Below, one piece after another: positions 44,701 through 53,455 of a stretch of DNA of 64,000 bases. The notes under the pieces are model-generated. The model was given only the letters and a program-made list of their open reading frames with translations. It had not been told where the DNA came from and did no database searches. Source of the DNA: Tenrec ecaudatus (Eukaryota; Chordata; Mammalia; Afrosoricida; Tenrecidae); contig NC_134536.1 in the NCBI RefSeq assembly GCF_050624435.1, forward strand, positions 127,682,758-127,746,757. Reading direction: 5' to 3'. Position numbers and translations under genes: made by a program. The first letter of the stretch is position 1, and each line of letters starts with the position of its first letter.

Positions 44701-47700
44701 GACTGAGGGCCAGCTCAGTCTGTTCTGAGGACAGGAGCAGTGCAGGGCCAGCACACGGAACACGTGCTGCACACATGTGTCTTCCTCCACCAACACTGAT
44801 TGTACACGGACCCACCGTCCTTCTCAGCACGGGGCTGGAAGCAGATCCTGATGGGCGGGGGGTGAGGCAGGGGGCATGGGGCAAGGGAGCATTCCGGGAC
44901 AGCACTATGATCCAAGACTACGGCGGCCCTCAGTCGTCAGTGGATGGGCCAGGTCAGCTGTCAGGACCTCTTTGTGGGAGCCTGTGACACGCCCCTGCCC
45001 CTCACCTGACTGCACACCAATGACCGTCATCACGATCCCTGACCACTGACGGGCCGATCTCTGACCAGCGCTTGGCCAGGCTCCTGAAGCTGACCACCAC
45101 ACCGCGGACCCTTTGAAAATCTCTGGCTCTTGAGGAAGCTAGCCGAGTGAGCAGAAGGTGTGTGTGTGGGTGGAGGGGGGGGGGGGATTCCTAGTCCTGC
45201 ACAGGCCATGTCCCCACAGCGGTCCTTCCTTTCTGATGTCATTGCACCCCGGCCCCCATGATCTCTGCCCCAGGGGTGAGCAGGTGAGCCCAGCCCAGCC
45301 CCTCCTGGCTCCTCCCTGTTCTCTAGTTTCTGACCATCTTACAGAGCTTGGTGCGGAGTCATCTCCCTCCTAAGTCAGATTCCCAGACAGAAGAGAACCT
45401 CTGGGAAGATGCAGCCCAGCTTTTCCCCCAAAGACCCCGGGAACAATGTCTCAACAGTCCGGAGGGGGACGCACTCCACACAGGACCCACAGACCCTGAG
45501 GCCCGAGCTGGGGCTCCACCTCACTCTAGGGCAGTGGTTCTCAACCTTCCTTATGCCGTGACCCTTTAATACAGGTCCTCGTGGTGGTGACCCCCAACCA
45601 TAACATTTTCATTGCTACTTCATCACTGTCATTTTGCTGCTATTATATACTGGGTGACCCCTGGGAAAGGGTAGTTCGACCCCCAATTTGAGAACCACTG
45701 CTCTAGGGGAAAGGGGAGGCCAGAGACATTTCTAGATTTTTCTGTTGCTCTTCTGGGGGCCTCCCACTCAGTCCAGGTGCTAGACCCCTCTGGAGTCAGA
45801 GAGGGGCGCTCTTTGTCCAACCCCTGCCTGCCCCTCCAAGATGAGGAGTATGAGGGTAGCTTTGAGAGGGAAGTGTGAGGAGGGGGCTGCAGGGCTGGGC
45901 CTTGGGTGGTGGGGCTTGACTCACTCAAAGTGCTTCTTGATCTTTTCTGACTCTGCATATTTGGAGATTCCGTTGATGAAGAGAGTCCGCTTCACCTGTG
46001 TTTGGGGCGATGGGAGCAGGGTGAGCAGAGGAACTGGCAGGGGTGGGAGCAGGTCTTAGCCTGCTCCCAGGGGAAGCGGGGAAGGAAGAGCTTTCTAGGA
46101 GAAATCAGTGAGCTTCATGCAGGAGTGCTTGGTCCCTTAGACAGGAGTCCCTTCCCGGGAGGGGAGTCTGCCACAGAGCAACCTTCAGAGAAGGGGAGGG
46201 AAGCAGCACTCCCTCCATCGGCCTTGGCTGCTGCTTCCTGAGGGCCAGGCCCGCACAGGGCCCTCCGCTTCAGCTCAGCCTTCAGCGCAGTTATGGGGGA
46301 CCCTCTTGCAAAGAGGAACCCACCAGGGAAGCTGAGCCAGGAGTCACAGCTGGCTGGCTGAACTCGCCAGGGGGCCAAAGGCTGGAGGTGGGGTTGGGTG
46401 AGGTGGTGGGGGACCCCCAATTCACCAGGTCGTCCTCCTTGTAGCGCATCTTGGAGGTGTGTCTCCGCATGCTGTAGACTGTGAGCAGCAGGTACAGGAA
46501 GGCGAAGGAGGTGTGCAACCACAGCAGGTTGTTCCTGGGGGGCGGGCACGGGGGTTCAGGGAGCCCACGGGAGCCACTGGGACTGCACACACCATCAGCT
46601 GCCCCTCAACTTCCCGGTGATCAGGCCCCTCCACTGGCAGCAGTCTGTAGGTGTGTGTGTCTGCCCTCTAGCCCAGGAGCCAAGAGTGCTCCATCCTCAC
46701 TGGTCAACCTGCTGGCTACTCTGCCCTCCAGTTGCCCCCCGCCAGACCCCTCTTCCTTATGGGGACCTTCTTCAGAATCTACCCATTCCACTTTCACCCC
46801 AGACCATCAGCCTCTCTGCAGATCCAACCCCCTCCCTTTTGGGGCGAGATTTCCGTCCACAGACCACTTTTCCCCAACCTTACCCTGACTTCAAGTTGGC
46901 AATGGTGGTTCTCCCAAAGCTGTAGGCATTGTTCTCTAGGGGGTGGAGAGAGGCAGCATCGGCTCAGGGCATGTCCACTCCACTGCCCTACCCCTGACCC
47001 CCCCACCCCACCCCGTCCTCGCTGACCCAGCAGGTCCCCTGAGAAGTTGACGGGCAGCACGATGCCCACGGAGAGGACGCCTACGACGACCAGCAGGCCG
47101 ATGATGTGCCGCTGGAAGGACAGGTAGTGCACCGCGTCGCCCCCACACTTGTCCCGGATCTCGTCGTCCCTGGGGACAGCGGAGTAGGGGCAGGGTGTGG
47201 GCCGGGCGAGGGAGGGGGCTACCTCTCCCTGACCTGACCCGCCCCCACACCCACGCCCCAGCCCATCTGGCAGCAGTATGGGTTCATGAAATGGAACCTC
47301 TTAGTCCCCTGTTTCCTGGGAGAGGGAGGAAGAGAGGGTAGGGCTGGAAGGTGAAGGTAAGGGATTGGAGAGGGAAGGAGAGAGAGAAGGAAGACAAAAA
47401 ATGAAGGGGGTGAGAAGGAGAGAAGAGAAAGGTTCGAAGGGGAAGAGGAGGAGGAGGAGGAAGAAGAAGGGAAGTAGGATGAGGTCAGGGGAAGCAGTAG
47501 CACTCCGTGGGTGCTGGGTGGGCCCTGGGGGCCAGGAGGAGTGGTCGGCAGGGGTGCTGACCTGTCCGAGCTTCCTGCCTCTCTCAGCGCTCACTGCCTG
47601 CCTGCTGGACTCTGGCTTGGCCTCCTGAGTTCTGCCTGCTCGGCTCTGCTCCTGCCTGTGGCTGGCTGGCTGCCTCCAGCCTGACTGCTGCCCCCACCTG

Positions 47701-50700
47701 CTGGCTGCCCCAGGAGGCTCCAGGCCAGGGGGCTCCAGTCCCTCCTCTCAAGGGGGCCAAGGGGCAGGGAGAGATGAGGGCAGGGCTCCCTACCCTCACC
47801 CCCGACACAGGGGTCACAGAAGAGACTGGGGGGCAAGGGAGCGTTCGGGGACAGCACAGACCAGGGGAGGGGTTGGACAGATGCAGGCCTTGGCCTCCTG
47901 GCCTGGGAAAGAGGGTGCCGGGCTGCCTAGAAGTACTAAGGCCCTCAGAGCCTCTGGCTCCCAGTCTTTGTGGGAGCTGATGGGCCTGGAGTTTTGTCCT
48001 GTGTGTCTCTCTTTAGAGTCTGCAGCCTGTGCACTTACTTTATCCTGAAGATGGCTGTCAGCCAGGAACAGAAACCCTGGCGGGGGGGGGAACAGAGGAC
48101 TGTCAGCCGGAGCCCCCAGCCCGCCCACCCGGAATGCCCCTCCCCAAGTTCCACCCATCCATTCACAGTGGCTCCCAGACACAGGACACCCCTGCTTCTC
48201 CACTCCCTGCCTCCCCCCACACAACCACCAAACCACACCCCATGAGTGAGCCCGTGGTGGGCAGTGGGAGGGAGGGAGGACAGGGCAGGTTCCAGGCTTC
48301 AAGAAGAAAAAGGACCAATGCCAAGGTAGGTTATCCACCTGGAAACCCCCATGTTTCAGGCACTGGACCCTGATAACACCCCGGGGGGTAGGGAGGGTCT
48401 GGACTTCTCAGTAGGGTAGGGGGCCCAGATCTCTAGAACCAGAGAGAGCAGGCCAGGCTCTCCAAATCCCTCCATCTATCCTCTAGGTCACCGTGATCGG
48501 GACTGCTCCAGGGGCAATTTTCTGCCTTTCAGCCCCCAGGCCTGCCGTAGGCAGGGGAGTGGGGTGTGGGGGAGGGACTGGGCAAAGAGAACTCCCCCCC
48601 CCCCCACACACACACAGGCTGGGGAGAAAGGTGTCCTCCAGCCACACAGGCAGGACTTTGACTGCGCCCGGAGACCCCCAGAGGCCTCTGCTGGCATTGA
48701 CAGGGGACTGCTTTAGCTGTGTCACTCACAGGCAGGAGTCCCACCCAGGAAGCTGGCCACTGGGACTGGTACGGGAGCTGCAGGGGCCCCAGGTTCCCCC
48801 TGGACTAACCCAGCCACCTGGGCTCTAAGGAATCAAGTTCTGAGCAGAGTTCCCACCACAAAGAATGTTGGGGGCCCCAGAGAGGTAGCACCATGTGCAG
48901 GGTGCACCATGGAAGGGTGGGACGGGCTGCTGTGACCACCACACGCACACCAATCCACAAGCGGGCCAACTGGCCCCAGACAAGCCAGGGTCACGGGCTC
49001 TCACGCCTCCTGAAGATTCCACGGAGCCTGTATGTTTTGCTCAGCACGGCCGGACAGACCCTTAGTATTTCTAAAACCATGCTGGAGGGGAAAAGGTGCC
49101 CTTAGGACCAATCAAAGGAGCTCCAATGGCATGGTGGGTTACACGTTGAGCTGCTAACCCCAAGGTCAGCAGTTTGAAACCACCAGCTGCTCCAAGGGAC
49201 AAAGACTAGGCTTTCTGCTCCCATGAAGTCAGTGTCAGAACCCACAGGAGCCGTTCCTCCCCTGTCCTACAGGGTTGCTGTGAGTCGGCATCGACTCGAT
49301 GGCAGTGAGCTAAACATCCATCCAAGGACCCCGGTGGCCCACCAGGTTGAGCGCTTGCTCAGCTGCTAACTGCAGCACTGAGTGAATCCACTGGGCTGGG
49401 AGGGACTTGCCGGCAACAGCAGAAAGAGCCAGCGCAAGGGAGCAGGCTGGAGCCTGCCCTGGACCGTGGCAGGGGGTTTGGATTTCCCAGGAGCTGAGCC
49501 AAGCGGATGGGATGCTGTGATGTACGGGACATGAATTGGGAGCTCCGGGACTGGCTGGCTGCCCTGAGTGAAGGAGAAGGCCAGGCCGGCCTCCCTGACA
49601 CTGTGGCCCGGCAGCTTGAGGGGGTATGGAGGGCACTCACATTGTCCCTTTGGTCAAAGTCGACGGAGCTGGAGACTGAGGTGAGACGCTCATAGCGGTC
49701 GTGACTGTCCCCGTGCATAGCTGAGGCCACACTGGGGGTGGGGAGAGGAGAGGAGAGAGTGGAGGCCCAGTGAGTATATGAGCCCTTGGGTGTGGGGATG
49801 CAGTGGGGAGGCCCCCACTCTACCTCCAGGGACAGAGAAAGGCACAGAAAGCACAGAGGCTGAAGCAGGGAGGAATGCATGCCCTCTATCCTGCTCCCCT
49901 CAAACTTCCCTTGCCCTTCAGGGAGACCTGGGACCCAACACCTGCAGCCTTTAAGGCAGGAAGGAAGGCCTCTTCCTGGGCTTGCTGCTTCTGGCCGGTG
50001 AAGCAGGAACGCTAAGAGGCCCTGCAGTTCCGGGGTTGACCATCAGGGGGCACATCAGAAAAGATTATGCAAAGTGGAGGCGGGGGTGGGGACACTAAGA
50101 GATCGCTGGAGAGGCTGGGTCAGAAAGGGGCAGGAGGCAGTCTGCAGGGTGAGCTGCTAGCCTCCCTCCTCCTCAACTCCAGCTCTGGCCCTACAGACAA
50201 AGACCACCACATGACACAGTCCGGGCTCCTCAGGCAGCCCCCCTGCTGGGCTCTGGAAGGGGTGAGCAGAGAACCCTGGAAGATGAAGAGCTAGCTCCTG
50301 CCGGGAGGGAAGCCGGTGACGCCCCACTTTGTCTCTTTTGCCAAAAGGGCGAGGGTGCTGCACTGCCTGGAGGAGGCCCCTCCCTTACAACCAACCAGGG
50401 GCCAGGCAGGCAGAGGGCACGCTGGAAGGGGCACACCATGGCCCGGAAGGGATCTCATCTGGGCACGGAGCCAAAGGAGCAGCGAGGGGGACAGGGGTGG
50501 GTGGGGCAGAGACAAGTTGGGGAGCCCCCTGCTCGGCAAAGCACACTGCCTGCCAGAGTTAATCCGAAACCCGAGTCTGAAGAGAACTGCAAAAGAAACC
50601 AGCAACCTGCAGGGGAGGATCAGGGGGTGGGGGGTGGGGGTGAGGTGGGGGAGGGGGCAGAAGCATGGAGAGAAGAAAAATGAAAGGTAGTTTAGTGGGG

Positions 50701-50923
50701 GTGAGGGGGCTGCTGCCCCACGTACTATTCCTGTTCCACTCGGTCCCTCTCCTGCCGCCGGAGCCTAGGGGGGAAGGGGGCAGAGAACAGACAGGGTTAG
50801 CAGGGGCGGGGGCAGGTACCTGAAGCCTGGCAAGGAGCAGGGGCCCTATCAAGGGCCCAGCATGCACCCCACCCCCATGCCTGCTCCTCGAGGATTGGTT
50901 CCCGCCTCATCTTGCTGTCAAAG

Positions 50924-51004
<81 letters not shown>

Positions 51005-51795
51005 GGCTGGCTCTTCTTTCCTGTCCTTGGAGAGGACTGTGGACCATGGTGTGTGTGTGTGTTTGTGTGTGTGTGAGCACGTACATGGGTATGCGTCAAG
51101 ACCGCCACCACCACCCTCGCTGACATCGGGTTTCCGACTCACAGTTACCCTGTGGGACAGAGCAGAACCGCCCCTGGGGGCTCCGGAGGCTGTAGGTCTT
51201 TACAGGAGCGGAAAGCCTCAGTCTTCTGAGGCATGCCTGGTTGGGTTTGAACTGCTGATCTTGAGGTTAGCAGCCCACGTGAAATCCATTATGCCACCGG
51301 GGTTCTCTCGAGTGCATGTGCAGGGATGGAAAAGGGCCCCAGAGCCTTACCTGTCTGCATCTGTCACCAAGGCCAGCCGCCCATAGTCCCAGGCCACCTT
51401 CCTCAGGATGGAGAATAAGAACAGCAGGGCCTGAGGGAAGAGGGGCTGGTTGGCAGAGGTAAAGGCTACGCACCCGCAGGAATGCTCTTAGGAGGGGAAG
51501 GTTGGCCAGGGGCAAGGCCTTGGTCTGGGTTTGGTGGCTTCGATTCTCCCTGCTGCTCAGGCTGGGAGTCAGGGCTAGGTGGGGCAGTGGTCAGTCCTGA
51601 CGATCTCTGTCTCACATGCATGGGTGGGGCACTCACCAGGAAGCACATGAAGTCGAGGGCCAGCACCGTGGGGACACCCCCGAAGGGCAGGCCCTGCAGG
51701 ACTGTGCTGCGGATGCGGGCGCTGTAGCAGTAGTCCTTGGGGTTGCTGTTGTTGAGGGCCGTGGTGCCCAGTGTGGCCAACAGGAAGGGCAGCAT
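35572..51795 (-). CDS. TMEM63B: TMEM63B, CSC1-like protein 2 (whole coding span, 23 coding exons)
   Basis: TMEM63/OSCA-family cation channel opened by membrane tension or osmotic change, acting in plasma and intracellular membranes. The listed exons join in frame with GT-AG borders to 833 codons, against 832 in human. Visible parts are an N-terminal membrane segment (about 38-62), a cytosolic loop with an Arg/Glu-rich stretch (about 75-125), two membrane segments in exons 7 and 9, a large cytosolic linker (about 230-420), seven to eight hydrophobic segments from 430 to 730 forming the pore bundle, and an acidic Asp/Glu/Ser-rich tail (772-833). No stops or frameshifts were seen. The start is the first ATG in a good context after a tiny uORF and begins the family's [10 protein letters not shown] end. 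Neighbour CAPN11 lies downstream on the same strand, as in human 6p21.1. The closest alternatives, TMEM63A and TMEM63C, fit the remembered sequence much less well. Confidence 0.97.
35887..35973 (-). CDS. TMEM63B: TMEM63B exon 23 (residues 743-771)
   Basis: 87 nt encoding [20 protein letters not shown] and AVATVPKSA, the hydrophilic tail. Acceptor CCCTAG, donor GTGAGT. Confidence 0.95.
36131..36246 (-). CDS. TMEM63B: TMEM63B exon 22 (residues 704-742, last TM)
   Basis: 116 nt. [20 protein letters not shown] and [18 protein letters not shown], the final membrane segment and start of the cytosolic tail. Acceptor GGCAG, donor GTGTGG. Confidence 0.96.
36390..36500 (-). mobile_element. AfroSINE fragment
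   Basis: cactcgtgatcctaataggg, tttcctagactgtcagcctt. TMEM63B intron 21. Confidence 0.55.
36753..36920 (-). CDS. TMEM63B: TMEM63B exon 21 (residues 648-704)
   Basis: 168 nt. [20 protein letters not shown], a short basic loop ([13 protein letters not shown]), then the membrane segment [15 protein letters not shown]. Acceptor CCCCAG, donor GTGAGG. Confidence 0.96.
37205..37407 (-). mobile_element. AfroSINE
   Basis: ctcactgccatggggtcagt, gtagaactgcccctgtgggt, gatggcttcgaacagctgac. TMEM63B intron 20, downstream of the editing exon. Confidence 0.88.
37913..38018 (-). CDS. TMEM63B: TMEM63B exon 20 (residues 613-648; Q/R editing codon)
   Basis: 106 nt encoding [20 protein letters not shown] and [15 protein letters not shown]. 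Codon 619 is CAG at 38000-37998 within EFQFG. Human TMEM63B is recoded Gln to Arg at this site by A-to-I editing, so the genomic Q is the expected unedited state. Acceptor CCCCAG, donor GTAGGC. Confidence 0.95.
38511..38673 (-). CDS. TMEM63B: TMEM63B exon 19 (residues 558-612, TM6)
   Basis: 163 nt. [20 protein letters not shown], then [20 protein letters not shown] and a basic turn ending NVKR. Acceptor CCGCAG, donor GTATGG. Ends in phase 0. Confidence 0.96.
38800..39690. repeat. Degenerate short-period repeat in TMEM63B intron 18
   Basis: Loose recurrences of phrases such as gtgagtcccc, gtgagtacccc and gagagcccc at about 30-50 bp, rich in CCCCA and CCCAA. It looks like a decayed minisatellite; the period is not exact. 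Confidence 0.35.
39717..39782 (-). CDS. TMEM63B: TMEM63B exon 18 (residues 536-558)
   Basis: 66 nt encoding [21 protein letters not shown]. Acceptor CTGCAG, donor GTGAGT. Confidence 0.96.
39910..39996 (-). CDS. TMEM63B: TMEM63B exon 17 (residues 507-536, TM5)
   Basis: 87 nt. [20 protein letters not shown] and LLPSLGLS. Acceptor CCACAG, donor GTGCGT. Confidence 0.96.
40179..40285 (-). CDS. TMEM63B: TMEM63B exon 16 (residues 472-507, TM4)
   Basis: 107 nt. [20 protein letters not shown] and [15 protein letters not shown] form a membrane segment typical of the OSCA/TMEM63 pore. Acceptor CTGCAG, donor GTGAGA. Confidence 0.96.
40400..40542 (-). mobile_element. AfroSINE
   Basis: ccatagaactgctccctagg, gggtgggttcaaactgctga, accagggctcctt. 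TMEM63B intron 15. Confidence 0.8.
40605..40792 (+). mobile_element. AfroSINE
   Basis: acaaggtcaacactttgaaa, aaagagttacagtcttggag, agactccatggcagtggg. TMEM63B intron 15, opposite to the copy at 40400. Confidence 0.85.
41070..41264 (-). mobile_element. AfroSINE
   Basis: cggttctgactcagcgcgac, gtagaactgccctgtaggac, accagggctcctgg. TMEM63B intron 15. Confidence 0.82.
41450..41603 (-). CDS. TMEM63B: TMEM63B exon 15 (residues 420-471, TM3)
   Basis: 154 nt. [14 protein letters not shown] followed by the pore-lining segment [20 protein letters not shown] and the loop [14 protein letters not shown]. Acceptor CCCCAG, donor GTGAGG. Confidence 0.96.
41688..41825 (-). CDS. TMEM63B: TMEM63B exon 14 (residues 374-420)
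   Basis: 138 nt encoding [20 protein letters not shown] and on to the [15 protein letters not shown] lead into the membrane. Acceptor CCCCAG, donor GTACGC. Confidence 0.96.
41920..42053 (-). CDS. TMEM63B: TMEM63B exon 13 (residues 330-374)
   Basis: 134 nt. Charged helix ([20 protein letters not shown]), then [14 protein letters not shown], an RRM-like strand. Acceptor CTGCAG, donor GTGAGT. Confidence 0.96.
42140..42318 (-). mobile_element. AfroSINE
   Basis: gccgactcacagtgaccccg, gtgagtttctgaggtgaact, ggtggttttgaaccgccacc. TMEM63B intron 12. Confidence 0.85.
42545..42680 (-). mobile_element. MIR element
   Basis: tttccggatgaggagctgga, ggcacagagcagtgggg. TMEM63B intron 12. Confidence 0.5.
42775..42898 (-). 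CDS. TMEM63B: TMEM63B exon 12 (residues 288-329)
   Basis: 124 nt. [20 protein letters not shown], then a Cys-rich stretch [14 protein letters not shown], in the family a possible lipidation site in the linker. Acceptor CTACAG, donor GTATGC. Confidence 0.96.
43310..43390 (-). CDS. TMEM63B: TMEM63B exon 11 (residues 261-288)
   Basis: 81 nt encoding [20 protein letters not shown] and MFLDAE in the cytosolic linker. Acceptor TTCCAG, donor GTACTG. Confidence 0.96.
43925..44116 (-). mobile_element. AfroSINE
   Basis: gcagagtagaactgcccctg, gggtttcggagactggcact, gtggttagcagcccaatgc, accagggctcctt. Confidence 0.9.
44475..44582 (+). mobile_element. L2 3' fragment
   Basis: gagaatgtaagcatgggggt, gtgctgtgtccccagcgggc, acatagcaggtgcac follow the L2 3' end order. 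Confidence 0.7.
45532..45700 (+). mobile_element. SPIN-type hAT element (169 bp) with perfect duplication
   Basis: Ends CAGTGGTTCTCAACCTTCCT and TTTGAGAACCACTG. Identical flanks ctctaggg at 45524-45531 and 45701-45708. TMEM63B intron 10. Confidence 0.95.
45925..45995 (-). CDS. TMEM63B: TMEM63B exon 10 (residues 238-261)
   Basis: 71 nt encoding [20 protein letters not shown] and KHF, the start of the cytosolic linker that folds like an RNA-recognition domain in this family. Acceptor ACACAG, donor GTGAGT. Confidence 0.96.
46426..46534 (-). CDS. TMEM63B: TMEM63B exon 9 (residues 201-237, TM2)
   Basis: 109 nt. Membrane segment [19 protein letters not shown], then basic [14 protein letters not shown] entering the cytosol. 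Donor GTGAAT, acceptor CCCCAG. Ends in phase 0. Confidence 0.96.
46884..46935 (-). CDS. TMEM63B: TMEM63B exon 8 (residues 184-201)
   Basis: 52 nt encoding [16 protein letters not shown] in the loop between TM1 and TM2. Acceptor CCCTAG, donor GTAAGG. Confidence 0.95.
47027..47169 (-). CDS. TMEM63B: TMEM63B exon 7 (residues 136-184, TM1)
   Basis: 143 nt. [20 protein letters not shown] is followed by the membrane segment [18 protein letters not shown] and NFSGDLL. Acceptor CCCCAG, donor GTCAGC. Confidence 0.96.
47321..47478. repeat. 158-bp purine tract
   Basis: Almost only G and A on the plus strand (gagagagagaaggaag, gaggaggaggagg). In the TMEM63B transcript it is a pyrimidine tract starting about 150 nt upstream of exon 7. 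Confidence 0.9.
48039..48076 (-). CDS. TMEM63B: TMEM63B exon 6 (38 nt, residues 124-136)
   Basis: Short exon encoding [12 protein letters not shown] plus a split Lys codon. Acceptor GCCAG, donor GTAAGT. The frame is continuous with exon 7. Confidence 0.95.
48595..48618. repeat. C-run plus (CA)n
   Basis: About 11 C then five CA units in TMEM63B intron 5. Confidence 0.9.
49112..49312 (+). mobile_element. AfroSINE, near full length
   Basis: gctaaccccaaggtcagcag, gctttctgctcccatgaagt, gcatcgactcgatggcagtg. TMEM63B intron 5. Confidence 0.93.
49320..49400 (+). mobile_element. AfroSINE 5' fragment
   Basis: accccggtggcccaccaggt, gctcagctgctaactgcagc. It lies directly behind the previous copy. Confidence 0.55.
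49641..49731 (-). CDS. TMEM63B: TMEM63B exon 5 (residues 93-123)
   Basis: 91 nt encoding [19 protein letters not shown] and on to DQRDN, a Ser-rich cytosolic loop. Acceptor CCCAG, donor GTGAGT. Ends in phase 0. Confidence 0.96.
50726..50764 (-). CDS. TMEM63B: TMEM63B cassette exon 4 (39 nt, residues 80-93)
   Basis: Encodes [12 protein letters not shown] plus split codons. Acceptor CCCCCCTAG, donor GTACGTGG, giving Tyr93 with the first base of exon 5. Thirteen codons are added; skipping keeps the frame and changes the junction codon to Ser (AG|T). TMEM63B exon 4 is known to be alternatively spliced by tissue. The donor (A|GTACGT) departs from the usual consensus, in keeping with a regulated exon. 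Confidence 0.93.
50926..51003. repeat. (GA)n microsatellite, 78 bp
   Basis: About 37 GA units with two short interruptions. It starts 162 nt upstream of cassette exon 4 of TMEM63B; the transcript carries (CU)n. Confidence 0.97.
51047..51074. repeat. (GT)n microsatellite
   Basis: GT run with one gtttgt interruption. Confidence 0.9.
51112..51306 (-). mobile_element. AfroSINE
   Basis: ttccgactcacagttaccct, ggacagagcagaaccgcccc, gggtttgaactgctgatctt. TMEM63B intron 3, ending 45 bp from exon 3. Confidence 0.9.
51351..51430 (-). CDS. TMEM63B: TMEM63B exon 3 (residues 54-80)
   Basis: 80 nt. Completes TM0 (ALLFLFSI) and continues [17 protein letters not shown]. Acceptor CTCAG, donor GTAAGG. It ends with two bases of codon 80, so either cassette exon 4 or exon 5 can follow in frame. 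Confidence 0.96.
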
Positions 51796-51819
51796 GGCCG
51801 CTACTGCCGCATGGTCCTC
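51637..51819 (-). CDS. TMEM63B: TMEM63B exon 2 (start codon, residues 1-53)
   Basis: Acceptor CAG at 51822-51820, 24 nt of 5'UTR, then ATG at 51795-51793. It encodes the luminal N-terminus and the first half of membrane segment TM0 ([12 protein letters not shown]). Donor GTGAGT at 51636. Phase 0. Confidence 0.96.
51801..51812 (-). promoter_or_regulatory. Minimal uORF (3 codons) before TMEM63B start
   Basis: In the 5' part of coding exon 2 an ATG opens Met-Arg-Gln-stop (ATGCGGCAGTAG). Its stop ends 5 nt before the main ATG at 51795-51793. The upstream ATG context (gaggaccATGc) is favourable at -3 (A), so initiation followed by reinitiation or start-codon competition is plausible. Function is inferred. 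Confidence 0.6.
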
Positions 51820-53284
51820 CTGGGCAGAGGGCAGAGGGGTCCGCGGGCTTGCCCCAGCTCTCTCCCCCTACCAGGGTAGGTTTGGGGCGCCCCAGTTCTG
51901 GCTGCCTGAGGGGCTGGAAGCTCTGGCCTCCAGAGATAAGGGCTTGGGGAGCGAGAGGGTGGAGTCCCATGGATTTACCTTCCTCAGCGTCTGGGCTGTG
52001 ACCCCACCCTGGGCCTGGGGAGGGGGTGGGGGGGAACTTGGCCAAGATGCTAGGCCATGCGTGAACTGGGGAGACTGGTTTCCACAAGCTAGTTGTCTGC
52101 ACTTCTGACATCCACCAACCACCCCACAGGCACACACTCAGACACACACTCTCCCTGCAGGGGGCAGCCGGGAGGGGTCAGAAGGGTCAGGAGCAGTGGA
52201 CACATAGCAATCACTTTCTGCCCTTATTAAAAAATGACCGGCTTTTGCTGGCTTAGGGCCTTCAATTCTGTACAGCAGTTCTTCCCCCACTCCCCACCCC
52301 CCCTTCCCCGCCCCTTCCAAATACAGAGCTCACTTCCAGAGCCGCCAGTCCCTCTGCCTTCAGGGTTGGGGGTCAGAGTAGCGGGTCAGTTAAAAAGCAG
52401 GGCTTCTAGATTAGTATTACCCGCCTGGCACCAATTGTTGCTGCTCACCTGTATCCTTCCTATCTGCCCCCGCAGCCACCTCACCTCTCCCCAAGTCTCT
52501 GTGCACAGGGGTCACCAGAGTTGTGTGGGAACTACAACTCCCAGAGTGCTATGTTCCTGCCTCCAGAGCAGGGCAGGCTGGGAACAACATGTCCTCCAAT
52601 GAGCTTTCCTCTGGCAAAGGAGGTTAGAGGAGGTGTGTGGGGGGGGACACCTCTTAGCCAGCCTAAGCCCCTGGCAGGCACGGTGCTGCCCTCCTGTCCT
52701 GTGGGCAGCTCAAGGTGAACCTTGGGGGAAAGGGGGAGGACGGACACCGTCTCCACCTCCCCCATAAGCACAGTCATTGGCCCGGATGCAGGGGTTCTTG
52801 GAAGAGCCTGGGGATATAGCGTAGCAGGCCTTGGGGAGGTTCCCAGGGAGGGGAGGAGGTGGAAAAGTGTGGTCGGGCACTGCTGCCCCACCCCCATCCA
52901 ACTGAGGGGCCCCTGGGGCCCCAGCTGCTGACAACACTGAAGCTCTGCCTTGGGGGAAAGGGGTTCCCAGGGGGGAGAAGAAACCAGACAAAGAGAGAAC
53001 AACAAGCCTCCAGCAGATGACAGCAACTCTGAGGGCCAGCATCCTTCAGCCTGCTGCGGGGAGGGGGACTCAGTGTGCCCCCTATCACCCCAGCTGCAGG
53101 TCAAATTGGAGGGGAGGCTGGGCTTGGCCTGCTCCCAGGGGTCCCAGACAGCATGGGTTCTAGAAGGTGCAGTGAGGAGGCCAGTAACTGCCCTGGGGGA
53201 TGTGCCTCCCTGCTCCTCCTTTGCAGCAAACCTGCCATTTAAAACAAAACCCCCCAAATCAACTCCCACAAACTTAGCACCGCA

Positions 53285-53455
53285 GTGAGCCCCCACTTAC
53301 TGAGTGCCCACCGATCCCGGAGCCACACAGCCCTGGCTTCAGTTCCCTGACAATTCTGAGTTGGCCATGGCTGTGATGGGGCACAGAGGGGCAGGTCCTA
53401 CAGAGGTCACACTGAGTTCAAGAATGGGCCTGGAATTCAAACCTACTTCACTTTC
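53285..53455 (-). mobile_element. MIR element
   Basis: cccacttactgagtgcccac, ttcagttccctgacaattct, gaattcaaacctac. Confidence 0.55.

Noticed and set aside
47830-47990. Possible duplicate of 44880-45000 (both contain a caagggagc phrase and tttgtgggag)
   Set aside because: Only short scattered matches. Not enough to claim a segmental duplication.
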